From: Hymenoscyphus infarciens
Taxonomy: Eukaryota; Ascomycota; Leotiomycetes; Helotiales; Helotiaceae
Reading direction: 5' to 3'
NCBI GenBank assembly: GCA_001414345.1
Contig: LLCB01000463.1
Coordinates: 1 to 32,920 of the forward strand
Length of the DNA stretch: 32,920 nt
Positions 1 through 10,828 of this stretch are shown here, in pieces; position 1 is the first letter of the stretch; each line of letters opens with the position of its first letter. The notes beneath the pieces are model-generated. The model did not search any database. It worked only from the letters and a program-made list of their open reading frames with translations, and was not told the DNA's origin. The position numbers and the translations under genes were made by a program.

Positions 1-298
1 GGGGGGGGGGATCGAGAGGGGAGAGGGTTGAAGGGGTTTATGGACGAGGCTGACACACTTGGGATGTAGTGTTTTAAGGATTCTAAGGATCAGCTTGTTA
101 TTGCGTATAGCATGACACCTGCATTTGGATGAGGAAACCTCCAGGATTTCGATTCAAAGATTCATTACGCTTGACGACGACTGATGCCGCCCTCTCTATC
201 TGGTATCCTGCGACGGAAGTCTAACCAACAAACGCCAAAACAAACAAATAACCCCCAACCTCTACCCAACCACCAAAACAGAATTTCAAAAATCACCA
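1..298. other. 3' flank of panB, no gene seen
   Basis: Non-coding sequence downstream of the panB stop. It opens with a run of ten G and contains an A/C-rich stretch at about 228-290 just past the panB stop, probably 3' UTR or terminator sequence. I see no coding frame with recognisable content. Confidence 0.5.
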
Positions 299-1385
299 TC
301 AAGCTCCATCCTCCAAGATGCGCTCGAGTTCCCTCAACTCGGCTTTTGGTATAGGATATGTGTGTTCAGGTGCAGGATAGGCCCGGGTTTTGGTTTCGTC
401 CCTGTAGGCTTCAATGGCTTTCATACTCTCCGCCCAAACATCCCCATACTTTTTCACAAACTTAGGAAGGAACCTTCCCGGCGGAAAGTTCCCCGTCATA
501 TCAACCTGCACAAGAACCTGACCCGAACATCCGTTTCCGGCTCCAATACCAATAGTCGGAATAGACAATTTCTTCGTGATCAACGCTCCAACTTCAGCGG
601 GAACAGCTTCCAGGACTGTTGCGAAAGCCCCGGCTTCTTGGATTGCTAGTGCGTCTTCAAGGACTTTTAGGGCAGAGGCAGAGGTTTTTCCTTGCACGCG
701 GAAACCACCGAGGGAGTTTTGGCGTTGGGGGGTTAGTCCTATGTGCCCGAGGACGGGGATTCCGGCTGTGGTTAACTTTTTGATTGTTGGTGCCATTTCG
801 ATTCCGCCTTCGAGTTTGATGCCGTGGACTCGTCCTTCTTTGACGAAGCGGATTGCTGATTGGAGTGCTTGTTCGGGGGAAATCTCATATGAGCCCATTG
901 GCAAATCACCAATCTGAAAATCGTTAGCTAAATACCTGGAGCGGTATTGGGTGGGGAAGGGGGGGTAGTACAAGAAGTGCGGTTTTGGCAGCACGAGATA
1001 CGGAACGACAATGTAATAACATTTCCTCCAAGATGACTTCACTTGTATCTTCCATTCCCATTGCTACCATTGCGAGACTGTCTCCTACTAGAACTATCTC
1101 CATTCCAGCGGCGTCGGCGACGTGACCAGAGGGGAAATCGTGGGCGGTTAGGACGGTGATTGGTTCGCCTTTTTTATAAAGGGAGCGGATGGTGTTGAGA
1201 GTAACTTTCTTTCGTAGATTTCCTCCTACTGAACCCATGGGGGAGTGAGAAGAGTTTCTGACATTCGGTCTTTGCGACAGTAAGGGAACGAAGTGACCGG
1301 AGTGTATAAAAGAAGTAGAAGTAGGTCGTGTATATTGTTTCAATAGCGCACGAGACCTTCGAATGATAGATAGTGATCGCGACAT
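299..1385 (-). CDS. panB: 3-methyl-2-oxobutanoate (ketopantoate) hydroxymethyltransferase, probably mitochondrial
   Basis: PanB transfers a hydroxymethyl group from 5,10-methylene-tetrahydrofolate to 2-oxoisovalerate to make ketopantoate, the first committed step to pantothenate and CoA. Model: complement(join(299..913, 972..1385)), 342 aa. The 58-nt intron (914-971) has a GTACTA donor, a GCTAAC branch site and a CAG acceptor, and is phase 0 between the residues LL and IGDLP. Family landmarks: GDSL with Asp102, DLPMGSYE with Asp141, KLEGG with Lys171 and Glu173, and LEAVP with Glu240. These match the metal- and substrate-binding residues of E. coli PanB (Asp45, Asp84, Lys112, Glu114, Glu181). 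Residues 1-50 are rich in Arg and Ser and nearly free of acid, fitting a mitochondrial presequence. The start is the first ATG in frame; a TTG seven codons upstream is in frame but is not a likely eukaryotic start. The length agrees with fungal homologues of about 340-350 aa. It is divergent from ubc8. Confidence 0.97.
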
Positions 1386-2535
1386 GGTGAAAAAACGGGG
1401 GTTCAAGTTTGTTGGTTGATGGAATCACGATCCTCCCGATGGAATTTGGAAAGAGGGAGAAGCGGAAAGGCCATTGTTTGTGCTGAATTTTTTTGTTTTA
1501 TTCTGCGTCGTGATGACTTCCACGCTGTGGAATCTATACTGACTTTTTTTTTGAGGCCTGACGGGTGTTTTTCGGGTACCGAGGTTGGAGGAAGCCTTGG
1601 GACTAGGCCTTTTTAGGGAGGGTACCACGAGGGTTTCCTTGATGGGAGGGCTTAGGTGAGATTCATATGACTTGCTCTGGAATTGTGATATGAGCGTAGA
1701 CAAAATAAGTGGCACCATTACTTCAATCTATCAACGGATGAAACATGACATAAAGAAGACAAAAACTTTCAAGACTTGATGGGAGGGTAAATTAAGACTT
1801 TGCGCATCTGTTCATGATTTTGTTGGGCATTGGAGATTACTTGTTGATTTATTACGCAGCGTTTCTAGTACGGTCGCAAATTGTGGTGCCAACTTTTTTG
1901 TCCACCGGGAGGATGATATCGTCTCCATTGATTACTGTAAACGGCTGCTTGTGAGCCTCCGTTGTACCCTTTGTGCCTGTGGTGGTGGTGCTACGAGAAG
2001 TAAGGTACGAAGTGGTTTGCAACACTAACCAGGAAGTCACAAGTAGCTGGCGGTTTTGACACGACGGGAGTTTGCCGACAGCCTTCCGTATTCTCTCCAT
2101 GTAGATTAGATGGGTGTACCCATCGTATGTTTATACTTTAAATCTCTACTAGTCCCTGGTCAATAGGAGGACTTTGACTATAAGTGCCTGTGCTATTCCT
2201 ATTTCTATTGAATAGAGATATTTTAGGCTAATAAATAGCTTCTTTGTTGTGCTTGAGTGACCTTCACTTGTGGGGTCAGGGGGTCAGGTTGAAATGTACT
2301 CACTTCGCTACGATAACGGGCCGAAGCGATAAAGCCTCTCTTCTTATCCACGACAGCGTCATTCAGACTCACCTCCACCCCAACTACAACTTAACTCACC
2401 ACCTCGCCACTCTTTCAACTGCCAAACCAACACTCCAACCACTGCGACAACTACCACCTCTTCATATACAAAGCGAATAAATCTACCTAGATCAACCTAC
2501 AAGCTCTCGAGAACCCCCAAGAAGGAACCGCTACG
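1386..2535. promoter_or_regulatory. Divergent intergenic region between panB and ubc8
   Basis: This 1.15 kb region must hold the promoters of both flanking genes. The 200 bases before the ubc8 ATG (about 2335-2535) are rich in C, A and T with CAAC/CCACC runs and no upstream ATG in the last 100 bases, which is typical of a fungal 5' UTR. A minus-strand frame at 1852-2100 (82 codons from an ATG) shows no recognisable domain and may be chance. No TATA box or operator can be assigned with confidence. Confidence 0.45.
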
Positions 2536-3538
2536 ATGTCCAGCCCACGACGCCGGATCGAGACTGATGTGAGTGAAAGAAAACAATATGGAATCTGCGA
2601 GTGGAAGAGACTGACTTTCCGCTCTCTCTTCGCAGGTCATGAAGTATGTTCTCTCCTCAGGAACATGGAATAAGGATTTCTGCTAATTAATTTAGGATGT
2701 ATGCGCTCTGAATTACCTTCAACACCCCTCCTTATACTTACCCCCGCCATAGGCTCATGAGTGACTACGAGGTTACTTTGGTCAACGATAATAGTAAGTT
2801 GTACTTCTTCAGATCCAGCAGAGTCATCGCTAACATTATTCTTCCAAGTGTATGCTCTTTCCCCCTCCGCAAACGAAGGCGACATGTTCATAATACAATC
2901 GCAGGCAGGAATTTTATGTTCGATTCAAGGGCCCAGAAGAGAGTGCGTAGCAACCAGAAGGAATACATAGGATATGCAGACTGATAATGGAATAGCACCC
3001 TTCCAAGGCGGCTGCTGGAAAGTCCACGTCGAACTCCCCGATCAATACCCCTACAAATCTCCCAGCATCGGCTTCGTCAACCGCATCTTCCACCCCAATA
3101 TTGATGAGTTGTATGGTCTTTTCCCACCTCTCCAACAGTCTACTAACCATCCACCCCCAGATCCGGATCCGTCTGTCTCGATGTCATTAATCAAACCTGG
3201 TCACCTATGTTCGATATGATCAACATCTTTGAGGTCTTCCTGCCACAACTCCTGCGATACCCCAACCCGACGGATCCTTTGAATGGGGAGGCGGCCGCGC
3301 TGTTGATGAGAGAACCCAAGAGTTATGATGCTAAGGTTAAAGGTGGGTCTTTCGCGATCGCGGGATTTTGAGGAGTGTGGTTGTTAATATCGGGTGCATA
3401 GAATATGTTGTTAAATACGCCAGTAAAGATGCGGCGGACGAGGCGGGAGCCGAATCGGATGACGACGATGATATGTCCTCGGTTGGGAGTTTCGGAGACG
3501 AAGATGATGAACCTGCCGGAACGATGGAGGAAGTTTGA
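2536..3538 (+). CDS. ubc8: Ubiquitin-conjugating enzyme E2, UBE2H/Ubc8 type
   Basis: This E2 carries ubiquitin to substrates. In yeast, Ubc8 works with the GID/CTLH ligase in glucose-induced degradation of gluconeogenic enzymes. Model: join(2536..2568, 2636..2643, 2696..2698, 2753..2793, 2849..2849, 2905..2942, 2996..3110, 3161..3342, 3402..3538), 558 nt, 185 aa (yeast 218, human 183). The UBC fold spans residues about 6-150. It has HPN at 74-76 and the active-site Cys85 in the segment [12 protein letters not shown]. The C-terminal 30 residues are Asp/Glu/Ser-rich, as in yeast and human homologues. Eight introns of 50-67 nt all have GT..AG ends; intron 7 has a perfect TACTAAC. Exons 2, 3 and 5 are only 8, 3 and 1 nt. 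They are required to obtain the conserved segments TDVMKMLMSDYEV and NDNMQEFYVRF in frame. Cys48 stands where homologues usually have Val (GG-V-W). The identity is certain; the microexons are inferred from conservation. Confidence 0.94.
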
Positions 3539-6500
3539 TACCCTTTCCCAACTCTGATTGGGCTGGGGAGGAGCTGTCGATAGGGGGCTTTTCTTCATAC
3601 GCATATTTCACCGGTGTTTTCTGTTTATAAGGCATTATGGTATTGGGGAATGGGCAATGGGATATGGATATGGGGTTCTTTCTATTTGGGGGTGTTGTTT
3701 TCTCCTCTCGATGCTTTTTTTTTTCATACGGATATTGACTTGTTATTGTTTGCTTTTTTTACTTTGATATTGAACATGCACCGTTGAGCTTCAGCGTGCA
3801 TGGGGCCTTGTTTTTAGATTACTGGTATCCTTTGCGGTAACATGGAATCTGAAACGCAAATCAAATCCACTTGAATGATTATTTAGCACTTAGGCATGCG
3901 TGAAAACAGTTATGGTGGGGGCTTTGGGGGTTCCCATATATACCACTGTTTCATTTTTGGGATTCAAAAATAAAACACGGAGGCGACCAGGCGACGTCCG
4001 CACCCGAACCACGACCGCAGCATGGTGAGAAATTTGTCGCTTGTGACATTACTACACGCAAGTAATTTGAGGGAGAGAAAAGAGAAGTTATCTCGAAGCT
4101 CTGACGAAAGTCAGTAGGCCTCGTTTCGACAGCAAAAGTCGGTTTTTCTCAAGGCAGTAGCGGAGCTCGAATATTCAGGGTCCTTGGATGCAAGTAATAT
4201 TTAGCGACCTGCCAATTTTCAGGGACATTTTGGTACTTGAACAGTTCCTCGCATAGGCTGGGACTCTACAACACACGACTTCAACTGGACAGATAGTTCT
4301 TTCGTTAGTGGTTGTTCGTTTCGACACGAACGGTGGGGAGTTTTGTCCAGGGCTCGAATAGGAGGTTGCTCGTATTCTTGGAAATGATGTATCTTTTCAA
4401 GTTTTGTTGTTGTGGATGTTTGTTTTGCTTCGTGGTTAGGTAAAACCAGGAGTCGGGATCTACTTTAATCATCTTCATGTGCGTGTATGTGAATAAAACT
4501 CTACCGGACTTCTGATTAATGCAGGTTTTTTATTTTGTTGAGATGCCTGATCCGGAGCCTAGATCAAAAGAAGAGCTGAGAACTCTGACTTTATTTTCGC
4601 GTCGCTGCAAAGAAGAACTCAGTGAGCACACTGCAACAGTCACGCGAAAAAGTCGGGGGCTTCGAAAAGGGTTTGATGTTTGGAATATATACAAGGATGG
4701 TTAAGGGAGGTGTGAGGGACTATGGGCTTTACTTCTAAGGTTTGAAAAGAGGATGGGTTGTTGATTCGACAGTAAAACGAGCCGTGAAAAAGATTTCTAG
4801 TCATACTTCGCCTCCAAGTCTATGCCACATAGATATCTCGGGCTATTTCTCCACTACAATACCTTGTTATTGGTTATAGGAAGCTTCTACAGTGGCGCGC
4901 TCTTTTCTTCGACAACTCACCATTAATTTTTCGTAACTTCTTGGATCTGCTACATAGCTAGGTTGGGAGTTTGATGTTTTTAAGATCGGGACTCCGGGAT
5001 TCTTGTGAGGAGGTGGGAGGTTTGAAGAAGTGAGAGTTGAGGGGGGGAAGGGAGAGAAAATATTTTGTGATAGCTTGACTGCTTGGTCTATCCGCCGTGT
5101 ATCAATTTGTCTTCGGGAAAAGGGTCGCTGGAGTATAGAAACCCTAGTGGTCATAATGAGGTGATCTAGGTTGGTTTGAATTCAAGGATAATTTTATTGC
5201 AGTTGAATAAAAACACCCACCATCTCTCCAGGATACAGTGTAGATCTTTCGACAAATATAGATACCAAAGTCTTGACTCCGGGAGCGCAATACAAGAAAC
5301 ACTGAAACGACGTTCATTGGGCTCTCATTGTCACGTTGGTGGAAGTGAAAAGAGGGTCAAGTGCTGGAAAGATGTATACTGAAGTTCTGGAGAAGTGAGA
5401 AAATTGAACTTGGAAGAGTATCTTGAGATTTGTTTTTCGAAGAGGAACGCCAGGAATTCGTGAGTAGACCAGATATCGACAGCGATTTCCAGAACTTCTT
5501 ATGGCAGTAGAGCATTCAGAATGAGAGTCTCTGAATATCATGACATCTTAAAACTTGGAAACTAGAAATTAGACTCGGTATAAATCCGGCAATCGCTGAT
5601 TTCCCATCTGGACAACGAGCCGGCAGTATTGAGCTTTGCGTACTGCTTCCGTGGGTGTGATGGGTCGTGTGATTAGGAGGCTCTTTAGTCTCCGCTGGGT
5701 GTTGTCTTTTCGAGGGGATATAATTAATGGATAAAAGAGTGGGAGAAGAGTACCATATATGAGTCCACGAATGTGAGGAAAGAGAAGGTGTTTTGTACTT
5801 ATGTTTTCCTAAGTTCGGCAAAGACAAGTAGAGAAGTTGAAGAGATATAAAACTTAAACAATAATTAGAAAGAATTGAAGAGAGAGGTAGTAGGCATATC
5901 CCCTCTTTTGGGCTTAGATTCTATGGCAAAATTCGTTTTGAAGAGAAGAGACGACATACCAGGAGAGTAAACGCGACAACCTCGTTCTCGAGTTTTGTAT
6001 GGTGAGACCGCGTGTCTTGTTGTTGTTGTTGTATGGGAATAATTGGGGAAAGAGGAAAGAAAGATAGGAATATGTGATGGAGTAAGAAAAATGGAAAGTC
6101 AAATGGTTACTTTGAGATTTTGAAGGGGAGATAAGTTGAGAATTTGAGGGTAGAGCCAGCAAATTGGGGGAGATAATTGATTCTCTAGGAAGCCAGGAAG
6201 CAGCGTTGGTTTTGGCAAATACTCTAGGGGCTTCTGGGCAGTTCCTTTCTTGGGTCGGGACAATATAAAATATGCAATTGATTTCTCACGCATAGTGGCT
6301 AGCTATGTTCTAATGTTATATTCCCTATATCGAAAAGTCCAAAGGGATTCGCCTGAATCTGGGGCAACTTATAAGCCATAACATGTCTAAGAGTGGTTTG
6401 ATATAGGTAGTATTGCCAGGTATTGTTCTTGGATTTACGAAGCTCTGAATTTTAAGTCATGAATAGTTTTTTATACTGGTGTTTTCACCTTATTTTTCTT

Positions 6501-6785
6501 TAGTAGCCTACCTTTTTCAATTAAGTTAGCCTACGATTTCATTTTCAGCTTAACGAAATAAGCTTGCATTTATCTTGACCCCTTCATCATCTTCTTCAGC
6601 CTTATTATGGAAAGGGCTCAATCAAAATAAAATAGAATGAATTTCATAAAAGAAGCAAATAGTGTCTTTGGTTTAACGTCTAAATCAAATATTGATTGAT
6701 GCTAGCCCTGTTACTTTCTCTCACTTGTCTAACTTCAAACCAGGGGAAAGCTAACAAAAAAGATAAAAAGCAGCTCTGAATATTA
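3539..6785. other. 3.2 kb intergenic region with no convincing gene
   Basis: Between the ubc8 stop and the 3' end of the CAX-like gene I see only short frames. One is a plus-strand 61-codon frame at 4519-4704 rich in Arg, Lys and Glu. The others are minus-strand frames at 4867-5154 (95 codons) and 5516-5827 (103 codons). None has a recognisable domain, and I could not join them into a conserved protein with plausible introns. Codon content of the minus-strand frames is Ser/Pro/Thr-rich, which could also be 5' UTR-like sequence. A non-coding transcript or an orphan gene cannot be excluded. T-rich tracts after 3600 fit the ubc8 3' end. Confidence 0.4.
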
Positions 6786-8954
6786 TCAAGTGACGTGACC
6801 TTTGAAAAACCAGGCGCAAAGAGAGAAAATGATAAATAAGCCTAGAGACTGAGCACCCGTCCACCACGATGATCTTCCATCCATGGTAGTGATATTAGTT
6901 ATATATACTGCTGCGATCAGTATAGAAATAGGGAAGATATCGAAGACCAGCGAAATTCTAGCCTCGCTAATTGCCCACCCAACCAAGTTTACCATGGGAA
7001 TAACGAAAAGTACCATTTGGGTGCATGAGCCGAGTATAACGCCCAACGCCAGATCGGTCTTGTCTTTTATAGTGACGTTCACTGCGAGCATATTGTTGTG
7101 TATGTTGATTGCCAGTGGAAGAATTATCAGTCCAATAAACTCCGTTCCGACATGCCCTTTGGTTGCAACACCCGCAATACTATTGACCAAACACAAGGAG
7201 CACGGTACAATCATGGCTGTAGAGGTGATAAAAGTGAAGAGCGCAACATATATGTTTAGTGAAGGCTCTTCGGAATCTTCGTCGGGATTTTCGTCGGGAT
7301 TTCTCTCCAGGTCCGGGGGCATGTTCTCAAACGTCTCGTCCATGTCGCCCTTTGCCTCTTGTTCTTTTTCCTGCGCCCTCGCTCGTGTCTCTTTGCTGAT
7401 TTTAACTCCTGGACCAAAGTCACCCCTTCCATCGTCGTCATTCATGACTTCTTGTGGTCTACTTTTGCGAACTTTGGCGCTACCTTCATCGAAGTTGGTA
7501 GTTATCGTATTTTGATAGACAAAAGCGACGTAAAGAGATATAAGGATAACTGCCGTTCCGCGGGACACCTCCGTGATAGGTACCTCCTTTTCTGTGGTTG
7601 ACAACGCAACAAATGTTGGAATAAGGAGCGATGTTACGGCGGTGTTGAGTGTAAACGACGATTTCTGAGCGACCGCCATGTTGAAAAACTGTTCCGTCCT
7701 CCTAAGACCTCCTAGGAAGAAAGATACCCCAAGTCCAAATAATAAGGGTTCAACAAGGCTGCCAATCAGAAATGAGCGGAGAAATATTATATTTCCGCGA
7801 ACGAGAGCAATTATAGCGATGATGAATTGAGGGGCTGGACTATGTTTTGGTCAGAGAGGTCCTTTCAATTTTCCAACGAGGCGTGTTTCAATCAGTACCT
7901 GAAAATTGAGAGAAGTATAGTACTGAGCGTCTCGCCAACTCGAAAACAAAGCTCATCTGTCGCGAGAGCTGACAAGCCAAACAGGGGAATGAGAGCAAGG
8001 AGGTTGACGATAAAAATGGCAATAGACGACGCTGAAATGTAATTGAGAATGATTCCGACAGGGGCGGCGAATAAAAGTACGTTGACCCAAGAACTGAAGA
8101 GCGTTCTCTCGAGCTGGTTCCTAACCGTGTATTTGCCGTTTGGCTTCGCAACTCTTCTTGGGCTCTCCGAATCGTCCCTAAATCGCCTGAGAAACCTCTT
8201 TCTCATGTTATGAGCGCTCCCGTCACTTGGAGTTCGTTCATTGCTGTGTGTTCGTCCTTCTACCGGTGAACAACCTGAATTCCCCAACTCGGGTTGCGGG
8301 GGTGATGGGCTTCGCGCAGAACTGGCACCCCGTCGCACCACCGGGACCCGTGGAAAAGAGGGATTGGAAGGGTGGTGGTTTCCTGTTTCTGGTGGTGCTT
8401 CGTTATGTGGCAGCTCTTCCGTGCTGCCTTCGTTTGAGGGGGTTTTAGCAGGTTGAGGCTTTGAATTTTGTTCTGCCTCGTCCGGGTGAGCGACCGATGT
8501 ATCAATCGTGATAGTGGGCGCTCTTTGCCTTTTTGGTTTAGTTGGTATATCATCAGGCGTGTTCTGCAGTTCGGATGGGAACGTAGCCAAAAAAGATTCC
8601 TTCTTCCTTTGCATGAGTCCCTCATCACTTGCCCTTCTGGGAGATGAATCTAGCCGGGAAAACAACACTTTCCCTGCACCTGCCTCAGCACTTGAGCTTC
8701 GATGCAGCAGCTTTTTGGGGGGGTTTTGTTGATGGGTTGCTGCAGATATGTTGTTGGTATCGGGGGTAGAGTTGGTGGAGCTGATTGTTGTGCCCAAAAC
8801 TGTATCGTTCGTAGGAAAGCTAGAAGACACTGTTTCGCCCGCACACGAGGATTTCGATCCAATCAATTTGGGTCCTTCTGCATGAGTTTTTCGATGTCAG
8901 CATTGGACTCTCTGCGAAGAATACTCCTGCCAGATTGAAAAAAAACTTACCCAT
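6786..8954 (-). CDS. Divergent CAX-family (vacuolar Ca2+/H+ exchanger-like) membrane protein with altered catalytic motifs
   Basis: Model: complement(join(6786..7839, 7899..8877, 8951..8954)), 678 aa. Exon 1 carries only ATGG; the 73-nt intron 8878-8950 has a GTAAGT donor, GCTGAC branch and CAG acceptor. Upstream extension of exon 2 is closed by a TGA, so this first exon is needed. The second intron (7840-7898, 59 nt) has a CTGAC branch site. Residues 1 to about 225 are Ser/Pro/Thr-rich and probably disordered, then a basic patch, then two CAX repeats separated by a long acidic cytosolic loop (about 444-522). Family marks include the segment FLGGLR-x5-FN-MAVAQ, the LLIP segment, SRGTAV, and DLALGV-x-LGS-x-x-Q. 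In active CAX proteins each repeat has a GNxxE helix. Here the first reads SPAPQ (Gln332 for Glu) and the second INIHN (Asn576 for Glu, Asn577 for His). Family membership is clear. Ca2+/H+ exchange activity is doubtful; a regulatory or differently selective role is possible. It is divergent from the gene at 9413. Confidence 0.88.
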
Positions 8955-9412
8955 GATTTATAATCGAGAGCGGTTCAGCGCCAACAATCATTCAGCTGCA
9001 CAATGTAGCGACATGGAGGTAGTAAATCGTATTGAGTTAAAAAAAAGTTGAATAGACGTGTGCAAGACGGGGTGAAAGCTCAGTGTGGTTAATGAGTATA
9101 AAGCTTGCGCAGAAATACTAACGATAAGATGCGGGGTCTTGCAGGATCAATCCATATGCCCCTGTTGTGAAGCGGCTGAACGTTTGTTACAGCCTCGCTT
9201 CCAGTATTGTGTAACTTCAATTCAGCCAGCCCCAGCATGTCGAATAACCCTGTCGAGGGGCGGAGCCTGCAGCTAACTTGGGAGCCCAAGGCTTCTCTCG
9301 GATATCAGCAATGGCATCATAATAGAAAAATGAGGCTGTAGGATTCTAAGGGTCGTGGACTTAAGAGTCTCTTCTCCCCCCCAGCAGGCCCAGGCTGTCT
9401 GGGCCAGACACA
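8955..9412. promoter_or_regulatory. Divergent intergenic region between the CAX-like gene and the membrane-protein gene
   Basis: This 458-bp region between two divergent start codons presumably holds both promoters and 5' UTRs. Short frames on both strands at 9085-9289 overlap one another and carry no recognisable domain. A pyrimidine-rich tract (about 9370-9385) lies shortly before the plus-strand ATG. Confidence 0.4.
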
Positions 9413-10828
9413 ATGACAATGGCTATCATTCTAATGTTTCCTCGTTCATTGTCCACGATGACATTTATAATACTCCACGCAAGTTTATTTGTTACTGGGG
9501 CGTATTCGCGTGCGGACTTCCACACTCGGTGCACCCTACCTGATGACTCGAGCCGCTTCGTATTCTCGCCAGATACTCGCGGCACCCTTGATATTTTGTG
9601 GAGTTGCTTGTTCACAATCGTTGCTTGCACTTGGACAATTCAGCATCTAAACGTGCCAGAGCAGCGTGGAATACGGCGACCCGGGTGGAAAGGAGATATT
9701 TGGTGGGGAATAAAAGGACTTTGGTCAAATGGAAAATGGATGGTGGCAACGATAATCGCCCCAGAGTATATACTGGGAAAAGCTTTCGGCGACTTATTGG
9801 CAGCATATGAAATGAAGAAGACGATGAGAGACATTGCAAAAGAGGACAAAGTTGAATGGGGCCTTGTGCATTGCTTTTTTGCAAACATGGGAGGCTTCAT
9901 GTTAGCTGCAGCCCCTTCGGACCCAGGGCTAGCGGACAGAGTCCCAAGCACCGAACGGGGAGATACTGCTGAAGCCAGCAATAGAACACACCCATATACG
10001 AAAGAGAATATGGAAGACCAGGCAATTCATTTGACGGGAGCAGATATATATGCGCTGCGGCGAAAAAGAATACTTCGAAAACTTCCCAGTATCTCTGCCG
10101 CAGAGATAAGCGACAAAAGCAAAGGAGATATTTTTGTCAAGAGTCTCGCCGTCGTGCAAGTCTTCTGGACAATGCTGCAAGTTATTGTTCGAACCGTCAG
10201 ACATCTGGATGTTTCTCAGCTGGAACTCGGCGTCACGGCATTCTCGATCTGCGCTGTTATCACCTACTCTCTGCTATTCAAAAAGCCGAAAGGAGTTCAA
10301 ATCGCAATTCCAATTATGAATTGCGACCGGAGGGCTGCCCTATCATTCTTGAACAACGACACCGATAGCCTAGGAAATAGGAGAAGTCGAATGATCAGAT
10401 TCATGCCTGAATTCTTCGGAGTCAGCTCCACCAGCCACAGGACAAAATTAGGATGGGTATCCAACGATGCGCTCGAGAATGACTATCATCTTATTGGTGT
10501 CATAACCGGTGCGATTATCTTTGGCAGCATACACGTCGCTGGATGGCGGCTCGCATTCCCAACGGAAGTTGAGAAGGTATTTTGGCGCGTCTCTAGCATT
10601 GTCATCACAACTCTGCTTCCCATTTTGTTCATTCCGGCGATCTTGAGAATGTATATGGGTGTAAAGAGGGTTTCGTGGGGGTTTATTAGGGCTTGGGATG
10701 TTTGCTTCGGATTGTTGTATGTGTTGGCGCGACTTTTCATCCTGGTCGAGATATTTCGCTCTCTCGGCTTTCTTCCCGCGAGTGCATACGTATCTACATG
10801 GACAGCAGATATACCCCATGTTTCGTAG
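9413..10828 (+). CDS. Multi-pass membrane protein of an uncharacterised, expanded fungal family
   Basis: A single-exon frame of 471 aa with no introns needed. The N-terminus (about 1-32) is hydrophobic and could be a signal peptide or first membrane segment. A Cys-containing stretch follows (RCTLPDDSSRFVFSPDTRGT), then a membrane helix DILWSCLFTIVACTWTIQHL. Further hydrophobic segments lie at about 108-133, 149-166, 240-265, 272-291, 360-385, 395-415 and 430-460. The combination TRGT-DILW-S-CL, a His-Phe-Phe-Ala-Asn-Met-Gly-Gly-Phe segment, and a K-S-x-D/G-IFVK segment recurs in many Pezizomycotina and Basidiomycota proteins of unknown function. I recognise the family but no biochemical role is known to me. 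The second in-frame ATG is two codons later, so the exact start is not decided. The gene directly borders the RIP-mutated block yet is itself not RIP-mutated. Confidence 0.85.
   Translation: MTMAIILMFPRSLSTMTFIILHASLFVTGAYSRADFHTRCTLPDDSSRFVFSPDTRGTLDILWSCLFTIVACTWTIQHLNVPEQRGIRRPGWKGDIWWGIKGLWSNGKWMVATIIAPEYILGKAFGDLLAAYEMKKTMRDIAKEDKVEWGLVHCFFANMGGFMLAAAPSDPGLADRVPSTERGDTAEASNRTHPYTKENMEDQAIHLTGADIYALRRKRILRKLPSISAAEISDKSKGDIFVKSLAVVQVFWTMLQVIVRTVRHLDVSQLELGVTAFSICAVITYSLLFKKPKGVQIAIPIMNCDRRAALSFLNNDTDSLGNRRSRMIRFMPEFFGVSSTSHRTKLGWVSNDALENDYHLIGVITGAIIFGSIHVAGWRLAFPTEVEKVFWRVSSIVITTLLPILFIPAILRMYMGVKRVSWGFIRAWDVCFGLLYVLARLFILVEIFRSLGFLPASAYVSTWTADIPHVS

Noticed and set aside
1..10. Run of ten G at the start of the window, and C14 at 31737-31750, as possible functional elements
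   Set aside because: Simple homopolymers with no associated structure; the first may be a sequencing or contig-edge artefact.
1852..2100. Minus-strand 82-codon frame between panB and ubc8
   Set aside because: Starts with ATG but has no recognisable domain and lies in a promoter region; may be chance.
2644..2752. A single 109-nt intron instead of two introns with a 3-nt exon in ubc8
   Set aside because: It is in frame but drops one residue from a segment whose length is constant from yeast to human; kept only as the alternative to test.
4021..4190. ATG followed directly by a GTGAGA donor at 4022, resembling small ribosomal-protein genes with a split start codon
   Set aside because: Joining to the plausible acceptors downstream gives either an immediate stop or a frame of about 20 codons with no resemblance to any ribosomal protein.
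4867..5154. Minus-strand 95-codon frame and neighbouring frames at 5314-5827 and 5914-6162 as a possible spliced gene
   Set aside because: No domain, no conserved-looking segments, and no intron set that joins them sensibly; listed only as part of the intergenic region.
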